7,120 nucleotides of DNA, from NCBI GenBank assembly GCA_938029995.1, contig CALHGI010000397.1:1-7120 (forward strand), in the 5' to 3' direction. The translations under genes and the position numbers were made by a program. This DNA is from an uncultured cyanobacterium (GTDB taxonomy: Bacteria; Cyanobacteriota; Cyanobacteriia; Phormidesmidales; Phormidesmidaceae). Positions 1 to 4,491 of the stretch are shown here, piece after piece. The first letter of the stretch is position 1; every line of letters begins with the position of its first letter. The notes under the pieces are model-generated. The model saw only the letters and a list, made by a program, of their open reading frames with translations, searched no databases and was not told where the DNA came from.

Positions 1-1202
1 GTTTTCTCTCCAGTACGCGGTTGGTGGACGGTCTGCCCCTGGCAAATCTGCGGGGGCTCAATCCGGATGTGCTGATCGTTGAGGGGAGCCTGGGTACGGC
101 CCGATACCCTAACCGGCGACAGCAGGAAAACCAGCTGATTGAACGGTTGAGATCGCACCTAGACCAGGGCCGCTGTGTGGTGTTTCCGGTCCCCCTCATG
201 GGCCTGGGCCAAGAGCTGCTCATGCTATGGCGCAGCCACTATCAATTTACAGGGCAGCCCTTAACCATTTGGGTTGATCCGGCCCTTGCCCAGAGTTGTG
301 ATGCCTATCTAGAGCTGCTGGACCAGATGCCCGCAGCCTTTCCGCGCAATGTGCAGAACTTTGCCCAGCACCAGTCTATTTTTTGGGACGACCGCATTTA
401 TCCCGCCATTAAGCGTTTACCCAAACGGCCCACCGCTGGACCGCAGCCTGGCACCCTCCAAGCGCCAGCGGTGCTGTTAGTCCATCCGGCTACCCCGGTT
501 TCGCTCTACTGCGACCACTACCGAGGCGCATGGAGTGTCTTTTTGCCAGAGCAGGCCAACCTGCGAGCTTGGCAGGCCCAGAGCAATGCCTATGGTCCCC
601 CCTATGACTGGTTTGATAGCTTTAAAAATGCCACCCCCTCGGGCACGGTTCAGTTAGAAACCTATCAGCTCTATAACCATTGCGACGGCGATGGCACCAC
701 CCAACTGATCCATAACCTGCGCCCTCGCCATGTGGTGCTGGTTCACGGAAAGTTAGACCACCTCAGCGCCCTGGCCAATTTAGACTCGCTCCAAAGTCGT
801 TACCAGGTGCATATTCCCCTACCGGGCAATCCCCTGTCCCTACGGTTAGATACGGCGTTTTCCTCGCCGCCACCGCCCCGTGAACCTACCTTTGAGGGCA
901 CCGTGAGCGAATCTATGGAGCAGGTTTCCCTCAGACTGCCGCCCACCCTGACCACTGACGCCCGCTGGCAAAGCTTTGCGGAAACCGGCATTATCGAAGC
1001 CCGTTGGCAGGGCGATAACTTAGTTCTGCGGGGGGTGGAACCCTCTGAACTCGCCGATATTACCAATCGTTTAGCCCCCGATCGGGCCGTCTGTGACAAC
1101 TGCCGGTTTTATCAGCAGCGTAGCTGTCAACAACCTCGGTCGGCCCTGTTTGGCAGATTGGTGGCCCCAGATGGCTACTGTCCGGAGTTTACCGCCCAGT
1201 AG
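1..1202 (+). CDS. Metallo-beta-lactamase/beta-CASP nuclease-like protein, C-terminal part (5' end outside window)
   Basis: The frame is open to the left edge, reading FLSSTRLVDGLPLANL, so the N-terminal lactamase core with its HxHxDH metal site lies outside the window. Residue numbers count from codon 21-23. Beta-CASP features are visible: motif A acid Glu21 in LIVEGSLG followed by PNRRQQEN, a VVFPVPLMGLGQELL segment near 53-67, motif B His220 in NHCDGDG, and motif C His242 in VLVHG. This is the layout of the RNA-processing beta-lactamase family (CPSF/RNase J relatives), so a cytoplasmic RNA nuclease role is inferred. After a proline-rich linker (281-290) comes a small domain (about 300-350), then a tail with four cysteines, Cys358, Cys361, Cys369 and Cys387. 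That tail is not part of the catalytic fold and could bind a metal. The gene ends in TAG at 1200-1202, 10 bp from the stop of the opposing gene. Family assignment is firm; substrate is unknown. Confidence 0.85.
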   Translation, partial: FLSSTRLVDGLPLANLRGLNPDVLIVEGSLGTARYPNRRQQENQLIERLRSHLDQGRCVVFPVPLMGLGQELLMLWRSHYQFTGQPLTIWVDPALAQSCDAYLELLDQMPAAFPRNVQNFAQHQSIFWDDRIYPAIKRLPKRPTAGPQPGTLQAPAVLLVHPATPVSLYCDHYRGAWSVFLPEQANLRAWQAQSNAYGPPYDWFDSFKNATPSGTVQLETYQLYNHCDGDGTTQLIHNLRPRHVVLVHGKLDHLSALANLDSLQSRYQVHIPLPGNPLSLRLDTAFSSPPPPREPTFEGTVSESMEQVSLRLPPTLTTDARWQSFAETGIIEARWQGDNLVLRGVEPSELADITNRLAPDRAVCDNCRFYQQRSCQQPRSALFGRLVAPDGYCPEFTAQ

Positions 1203-1219
1203 GGCCATGCCCCTACTGG
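1196..1219. terminator. Symmetric hairpin shared by two convergent genes
   Basis: CCAGTAGGG (1196-1204) and CCCTACTGG (1211-1219) form a perfect 9-bp inverted repeat with a 6-nt loop. The left arm holds the TAG stop of the beta-CASP gene (1200-1202). The right arm holds the stop of the minus-strand gene (1213-1215), at the exactly mirrored position. It probably acts as a bidirectional terminator or 3'-end stabiliser. No long T-run follows on either strand, so intrinsic termination is inferred rather than shown. Confidence 0.6.
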
Positions 1220-1497
1220 ATTTGTTCAGAGGTGGGGCAGTCATTGGATATGGTGAGTTCTGTATCGCCCTTGGGCACCGTTGCTAGCTTTTGCTGAATG
1301 GAACCGATGCTTTCTAAGCGAACCATTTCTTCCCATGCACAGCACTCATCTTCCTCTTCGGTTTCATAGCGTAGGGTGACCAGGTCGCCTTCGATATTTA
1401 AGATCTGGGCGCGCTCAATCCAGCGGTGCTGATCCCTTAAAAATACCCACACTTCACGACCGTCGCAGGAAAGTTGGTATATCTTGCGATGTAGCAT
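1213..1497 (-). CDS. Small conserved cyanobacterial protein (DUF6679-like)
   Basis: This is a 94-residue soluble protein with no signal peptide or membrane segment. It starts MLHRKIYQL and continues with alternating hydrophobic and charged stretches (EVWVFLRD, WIERAQIL, GDLVTLRYETEEEDE) that suggest a small beta-barrel-like fold. A paired cysteine (Cys52-Cys53) follows an acidic run. The text resembles a small family widespread in cyanobacteria that I recall as DUF6679; that label is from memory. The function is unknown. The 3' end converges on the beta-CASP gene with a 10-bp gap and a shared hairpin, and the 5' end faces the creatininase-family gene across a 180-bp divergent spacer. The start at 1497 has only a weak GGG-type ribosome site (ACGGGTAG) upstream, but the N-terminus looks like that of the family. 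The last 20 or so residues are low in conserved-looking features. Confidence 0.75.
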   Translation of the reverse strand: MLHRKIYQLSCDGREVWVFLRDQHRWIERAQILNIEGDLVTLRYETEEEDECCAWEEMVRLESIGSIQQKLATVPKGDTELTISNDCPTSEQIQ

Positions 1498-1535
1498 AGA
1501 AATCTACCCGTCATCTAAGCGACTACTACTGTCCT

Positions 1536-1604
1536 CATACCGATAGCATTAAGGACATAACTTGACATTAACGCCATAGTTGACCGCTAGTGTCATAACT
1601 TAAA
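1536..1604. repeat. Four CATA motifs phased at 19-20 bp
   Basis: CATA occurs at 1536, 1556, 1575 and 1594, giving spacings of 20, 19 and 19 bp. The last three sit in an imperfect 19-bp tandem unit (1547-1565, 1566-1584, 1585-1603). Units one and two share CATTAA-G-CATA, and units one and three share CATAACTT. A near-consensus -35 hexamer, TTGACA, lies at 1562-1567 within the array. Spacing near two helical turns would place the motifs on one face of the DNA, as for a multimeric regulator. The array lies in a divergent spacer and could serve either gene. Confidence 0.35.
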
Positions 1605-1624
1605 TAACAGCTTAAGGGAGGGGA

Positions 1625-1681
1625 ATGGATTTTGACCACCCGGAAATTGATGCGGCGTTGGTGATGGAGATCAATGTATGA
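1625..1681 (+). CDS. Possible 18-codon leader ORF overlapping the next start
   Basis: ATG at 1625 opens an 18-codon frame (MDFDHPEIDAALVMEINV) that ends in TGA at 1679-1681. The stop overlaps the ATG of the creatininase-family gene (1678-1680) as ATGA. A purine-rich stretch, AAGGGAGGGGA (1614-1624), runs into the start and could act as a ribosome site, although the spacing is short. An in-frame TAA at 1613-1615 shows that this is not the tail of a longer gene. ATGA overlaps are typical of translational coupling. The frame is short enough to occur by chance. Confidence 0.3.
   Translation: MDFDHPEIDAALVMEINV
1666..1670 (+). promoter_or_regulatory. Ribosome binding site of the creatininase-family gene
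   Basis: GGAGA lies 7 nt before ATG 1678. No other start codon exists in this frame back to the TGA at 1648-1650, so this site supports the chosen start. It lies inside the leader ORF. Confidence 0.6.
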
Positions 1682-2424
1682 AACTTCAACTATCTACATG
1701 GCCTGAAGTCGAAGCCTATTTGGTGCGATCTCAAGGCATTATTTTCCCCATTGGCTCCACCGAACAGCATGGTCCCACCGGGCTCATTGGCACCGATGCC
1801 ATTTGCGCCGAAACCATTGCCCTGGGCGTCGGCGAACAAACCAAGGCCTTAGTGGGACCCACCATTAACGTTGGCATGGCTCTGCACCACACCGCGTTTC
1901 CCGGCAGCATTAGTTTGCGCCCCAGCACCCTGATTGCCCTCATCCAGGACTACCTCAAGCCCTTAGCTCGAGCTGGCTTTACCCGGTTTTACTTTATCAA
2001 TGGCCACGGGGGCAACATGGCCACCCTGAAAGCCGCCTTTTCTGAAACCTACGCCACCCTGGCCGATCTCAATATCCCGGGGGCCGATCAGGTGCGCTGT
2101 CATCTGGCCAACTGGTTTATGTGCCGCTCAGTACAGTCCCTAGCCAAGGAGCTTTACGGCGATCAAGAAGGCTCCCATGCCACCCCCAGCGAAGTGGCCC
2201 TCACCCAATACGCCCATCCCGACTGCATCAAATCAGCACCCCTAGAACCTCAGGTGGCCCCCTCCGGCCATCGCATCTATGGTGCCACCGACTTTCGTCG
2301 GTTTTACACCGATGGCCGCATGGGATCTAACCCAGATTTAGCCACCCCAGAACACGGACAGCAATTTTACGAAGCCGCCGTCAAAGAACTGAGCCAGGAT
2401 TACCTAAAATTTTTAGACCCTTGA
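1678..2424 (+). CDS. Creatininase-family metal-dependent amidohydrolase
   Basis: The 248 residues match the usual length and single-domain layout of the creatininase family, cytoplasmic enzymes that hydrolyse cyclic or linear amides with two bound metals. Family landmarks are in order: GSTEQHG (26-32) with probable ligands Glu29 and His31, then GTD with Asp40, and NGHGGN (108-113) with His110. SHATPSE (166-172) takes the place of the family's HAGxxET segment, giving His167 and Glu172. The family also includes creatinine and formylaminopyrimidine hydrolases and the mycofactocin peptidase MftE, so the substrate cannot be read from this sequence. No partner genes of those pathways are nearby. 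Just after GTEQHG-like motif one, TGLIGTD departs from the common HLPLGTD. The ATG at 1678 is the only possible start and has a GGAGA ribosome site. The stop codon lies in a strong downstream hairpin. Family is confident; reaction unknown. Confidence 0.88.
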   Translation: MKLQLSTWPEVEAYLVRSQGIIFPIGSTEQHGPTGLIGTDAICAETIALGVGEQTKALVGPTINVGMALHHTAFPGSISLRPSTLIALIQDYLKPLARAGFTRFYFINGHGGNMATLKAAFSETYATLADLNIPGADQVRCHLANWFMCRSVQSLAKELYGDQEGSHATPSEVALTQYAHPDCIKSAPLEPQVAPSGHRIYGATDFRRFYTDGRMGSNPDLATPEHGQQFYEAAVKELSQDYLKFLDP

Positions 2425-2453
2425 TGTACGGGCCGCCCAGGCCCTCACATCAA
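2421..2453. terminator. Two-step hairpin at the end of the creatininase-family gene
   Basis: TTGATGT (2421-2427) pairs with ACATCAA (2447-2453). Inside, after a 2x2 internal mismatch, GGGCC (2430-2434) pairs with GGCCC (2440-2444) around loop GCCCA. The stop codon TGA (2422-2424) lies in the outer stem. No T-run follows on the plus strand, so it may act as a non-canonical terminator or RNA stabiliser. It could also serve gatC, which ends 30 bp away on the other strand. Confidence 0.6.
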
Positions 2454-2482
2454 AGGCCCCACCGGGTAGTGATTAACAGTCA

Positions 2483-2770
2483 TTAACTGCCCAGGATCTT
2501 TGGCACCTTAAAGAAGTCGTCCTCGCGGTCGGGGGCAATATCCAAAATAGATTCCCTATCTTCAAAGGGCTTCAGGTCATCCTGCCGAGTAATATTACTC
2601 AATTCAATGGCCCGGGTGGTGGGTTCGACATTTTCCGTGTTCAGTTCATCCAGCTGCTGCACGTAGTCCAAAATGCTACTGAGCTGCTCCGTAAACTGCT
2701 GTTCTTCCGCGTCAGTCAGCTTTAACCGAGCCAGCAGAGCGACTTTCCGTACCTGTTCGATATCAATCAT
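2483..2770 (-). CDS. gatC: Aspartyl/glutamyl-tRNA amidotransferase subunit C
   Basis: GatC is the small subunit that stabilises the GatCAB complex, which converts Glu-tRNA(Gln) and, in some organisms, Asp-tRNA(Asn) to the amidated forms in the cytoplasm. The 95 residues have the family pattern throughout: VRKVALLARLKLT near the start, ILDYVQQLDELNTENVEPTT in the middle, then a DD motif with LKPF, and APDREDDFFKVPKIL at the end. The frame is open up to an ATG at 2824, but that would add 18 residues (MGLIHRPFTHYPQLPRLP) made from repeat and hairpin sequence. The ATG at 2770, giving MIDIEQVRKVALLARL, matches the family N-terminus. There is no clear Shine-Dalgarno site; the leader is instead a run of TGGGCAAT-like repeats. 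gatA and gatB are not adjacent, which is usual in cyanobacteria. Confidence 0.95.
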   Translation of the reverse strand: MIDIEQVRKVALLARLKLTDAEEQQFTEQLSSILDYVQQLDELNTENVEPTTRAIELSNITRQDDLKPFEDRESILDIAPDREDDFFKVPKILGS

Positions 2771-2803
2771 GGGCAATCTGGGCAATTGTGGGTAATGGGT
2801 GAA
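2770..2803. repeat. Short repeats in the gatC leader
   Basis: TGGGCAAT occurs at 2770-2777 and 2779-2786, TGGGTAAT at 2789-2796, and TGGGTGAA at 2796-2803. On the gatC strand they read as ATTGCCCA/ATTACCCA and reach the start codon. They resemble the short tandem repeats that are frequent between cyanobacterial genes. They occupy the place of a normal ribosome site. Confidence 0.5.
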
Positions 2804-2830
2804 GGGTCTGTGGATTAGGCCCACAGACCC
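2804..2830 (-). terminator. Hairpin between ycf3 and gatC
   Basis: GGGTCTGTGG (2804-2813) and CCACAGACCC (2821-2830) form a perfect 10-bp stem with a 7-nt loop. It starts 40 nt downstream of the ycf3 stop and 34 nt upstream of the gatC start. A ycf3 terminator is the simplest reading. No T-run follows on the minus strand, so a structure in the gatC leader is also possible. Confidence 0.5.
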
Positions 2831-2870
2831 AAGCTATAGGGCCAAGGCTGTGGGGGGTAACGGGGATGCC

Positions 2871-3392
2871 CTAAAAGAAGACGTCCGCTGGCATCCGGCC
2901 CGTATTCTTCAGCCAGTTTTGCGCCTCAATGTAGTTATTCGGCGCCATTCTGAGGGCTTCAAGCCAGTAGGTGGCGGCTTGGTCATAAAGCGTTTCAGCG
3001 GTTTTCGTATCCCCAGCGGTTTCAGCTTGTTCCCCCCGGTAGTGGTGGATCACCGCCGTATTATTCAACGCTTGGGGCATGCGGGGGTTCAGCTCAATGG
3101 CCGCTGCATACTTTTCCAATGCTGTGTCGTGGTCGCCATTACTGGCGTGAATCAGCCCCATGTTGTACAGGATGAAGCTTTTATCGTAAGAATCCTCTTC
3201 TAGCTCTAGGGCAACTTCGTAGTTTTCTAGGGCTTCGGCATACTCACCATCCGCTTGGGCAGACATCCCGTCACGGTAGTAGGCAAAGGCTTCCTTGGCC
3301 TGCTTTTTGGTTGGTAGCATCTTTAGGATCATATCGGCCATGACCGTAAAAGATTTATCGATGAAATTATCGTTACGCTGAGTTCTAGGCAT
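2871..3392 (-). CDS. ycf3: Photosystem I assembly protein Ycf3
   Basis: Ycf3 is a thylakoid-associated chaperone needed to assemble photosystem I; it binds PsaA and PsaD as a scaffold. The 173 residues match the usual length. The N-terminus, [20 protein letters not shown], is the highly conserved family start and fixes the ATG at 3392. Three tetratricopeptide repeats follow at about 35-68, 72-105 and 120-153, with typical [34 protein letters not shown] and [13 protein letters not shown] segments. The end, [14 protein letters not shown], also fits. There is no signal peptide or membrane span, as expected for a peripheral protein. The ribosome site is weak (GGTCC about 5 nt upstream). A 16-bp dyad lies 31-46 bp upstream of the start. 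The gene is followed by a hairpin and gatC and appears to be a single transcription unit. Confidence 0.97.
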   Translation of the reverse strand: MPRTQRNDNFIDKSFTVMADMILKMLPTKKQAKEAFAYYRDGMSAQADGEYAEALENYEVALELEEDSYDKSFILYNMGLIHASNGDHDTALEKYAAAIELNPRMPQALNNTAVIHHYRGEQAETAGDTKTAETLYDQAATYWLEALRMAPNNYIEAQNWLKNTGRMPADVFF

Positions 3393-3422
3393 GGCAGGAC
3401 CGGTTCGGTAAGAGTACCAAAA

Positions 3423-3438
3423 TTACATTTTAATGTAA
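3423..3438. promoter_or_regulatory. Dyad upstream of ycf3, candidate operator
   Basis: TTACATT (3423-3429) and AATGTAA (3432-3438) form a perfect 7-bp inverted repeat around a central TT, 31-46 bp before the ycf3 ATG. The AT-rich half-sites stand out from the surroundings. Its TAC-N8-GTA core is the reverse of the NtcA pattern GTA-N8-TAC, so NtcA is not implied. No convincing -10/-35 pair could be assigned. Confidence 0.35.
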
Positions 3439-3483
3439 CGCTGGCCTAACCTTGTGGAGTTAGTTTTGGACTGTAATATAGCC

Positions 3484-3512
3484 GCTGGCCCATGGCCGCT
3501 GCGAACGCCAGC
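3484..3512. repeat. GC-rich inverted repeat after the 150-residue gene
   Basis: GCTGGC (3484-3489) and GCCAGC (3507-3512) are inverted around a 17-nt loop, with TTTT (3513-3516) after it on the plus strand. GCCGCTG is also repeated directly at 3481-3487 and 3495-3501. It lies 26 nt beyond the stop of the minus-strand gene and could terminate it, although the T-run is on the wrong side. Confidence 0.25.
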
Positions 3513-3537
3513 TTTTCCCTCACCACCTGATTCCCAG

Positions 3538-3990
3538 TCAAGGGGTTTCTTGGGTCTCGGAGTTACTGTTTAAACAGGCGTCTAAGAAGGTGACCAGGTC
3601 AATGATGGTGTGAATCCGCGTTTCGTCAAAGCAGCTGCCGATATCAGTCTGAAAGTGGGCGGCGACATCATCACAAAAGCGTGTGGACCAGTCAAACCAG
3701 CATACTAGGGGAAATTGTAGATCATCCACTAGGTGATCATGGGGTCTAACTCGGTTGAACTCAATACCAGAATAGGTTTCGAGGCAGTGGTAAATAAATA
3801 GCAGCGTCTGACGTTGAGAGGACGGTATTTCCCGTTGGAATTCTTCGCACCATGCCTCGGGGGATAGGGGACGGCGATGTCGATGGAGTGACTGATTGAC
3901 CTGATGTCGAACGGCTAGATCAGGGCTCATATCCTGAAATGCCTGTACGCTCCGGATGTAGTTATTAGCCTTTTGCCACTGTCGCCACAT
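3538..3990 (-). CDS. Hypothetical protein with possible acyl-carrier-like C-terminal domain
   Basis: I do not recognise this 150-residue protein. It is soluble, with no signal peptide or membrane span, and is rich in Trp, His and Cys. The N-terminal 60 residues are basic and polar. From about 62 to 140 the pattern resembles an acyl carrier fold: a helix LLFIYHCLETYSG, then VRPHDHLVDDLQFP (81-94), a helix around WFDWSTRFCDDVAAHF, and a final TRIHTIIDLVTFLDACL (124-140). HLVDDL matches the stretch before the DSL motif of carrier proteins, but no serine follows (LQFPLVC), so there would be no phosphopantetheine site. The likeness is by eye and weak; DUF1493-type proteins show comparable patterns. 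The start at 3990 is the first ATG; Met21 is an alternative. The gene stands alone between ycf3 and a long spacer. It is probably real, given its length and protein-like composition. Confidence 0.6.
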   Translation of the reverse strand: MWRQWQKANNYIRSVQAFQDMSPDLAVRHQVNQSLHRHRRPLSPEAWCEEFQREIPSSQRQTLLFIYHCLETYSGIEFNRVRPHDHLVDDLQFPLVCWFDWSTRFCDDVAAHFQTDIGSCFDETRIHTIIDLVTFLDACLNSNSETQETP

Positions 3991-4491
3991 AAATTTTGCT
4001 TAGCCTGCAACCCAGAAACGTTATTGATTTGTTGGTGCCATCAGCGCCATGATCGATGGGAAAGGTTTAGGCCATAAAGCTATGGTAGCTTGCTCACCAA
4101 ACGTCAATGGTGACCTGTCCTGCGACCCTCGTGTCATGACATCCACTGTTTGGTTATGTGTTTATTGTTCCCTGCCCCCCTGGCATAACTACTGTGTTCT
4201 GCTAGGGATTACTTTTTAGGGGCTGTATGGCCCACAGGTTATCCCTAACGTCCCCATGTCGGCAGCTTCTGCGCGTTCGTTTGGCTGTTGGCACTTGGCT
4301 GTTGGCACGATGGTCATTCAGGGACCATAGTCTTGAGTAACCTGACGGATGCGATGGGCACCTTGTCCAGGTGTGGGCCATGGGCATAATACCCGTCAAG
4401 CTGGCTGGAAGAACTCCCTCGGGCGATCAACTTCTGCCTAAGGCTAGGCTACCTGCGGAAAGGCCCCCTAAGGATGCGGCTGGAACCGTTG
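3991..4491. other. 501-bp spacer without a supported gene
   Basis: No credible protein or known RNA gene is seen. The only frame of note, 65 codons on the minus strand (4202-4399), spans a 14-bp tandem duplication and looks like chance. Small inverted repeats are scattered through it: AAGCTA/TAGCTT (4077-4091), TCACCA/TGGTGA (4094-4113), palindrome TGTCATGACA (4132-4141), TAGGGAT/ATCCCTA (4203-4247), CACCT/AGGTG (4359-4373) and GCCTA/TAGGC (4436-4449). The last may end the REC-GGDEF-EAL transcript. The left part must hold the promoter of the 150-residue gene, which I could not place. A small RNA is possible but unproven. Confidence 0.5.
4281..4308. repeat. Perfect 14-bp tandem duplication
   Basis: TTGGCTGTTGGCAC is present twice head to tail (4281-4294 and 4295-4308). 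The unit itself contains a TTGGC/TTGGCAC near-repeat, as expected from replication slippage. The unit is not a multiple of three, which argues against coding here. Confidence 0.9.

Noticed and set aside
800..1099. 99-codon minus-strand frame opposite the beta-CASP gene
   Set aside because: It lies fully antisense to a well-supported gene and is rich in Ser, Arg and Gly with no recognisable motif.
1536..1604. CRISPR-like array
   Set aside because: The units are 19 bp, imperfect and without spacers, and no cas gene is present.
2404..2416. CTAAAA-T-TTTTAG inverted repeat at the end of the creatininase-family gene
   Set aside because: It is a low-complexity A/T stretch inside the coding region (Leu-Lys-Phe-Leu codons) and is likely chance.
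2771..2824. Upstream ATG at 2824 extending gatC by 18 residues
   Set aside because: The added residues come from short repeats and a hairpin, and ATG 2770 gives the conserved family N-terminus.
2799..3203. 134-codon plus-strand frame opposite ycf3
   Set aside because: It is a shadow of ycf3, whose protein sequence is unmistakable.
3423..3438. NtcA binding site upstream of ycf3
   Set aside because: The site reads TAC-N8-GTA, the opposite arrangement to GTA-N8-TAC, and no matching -10 box at the usual spacing was found.
4202..4399. 65-codon minus-strand frame in the long spacer
   Set aside because: It has no family resemblance and a chance-like composition, and it spans a 14-bp duplication whose length would break any reading frame.
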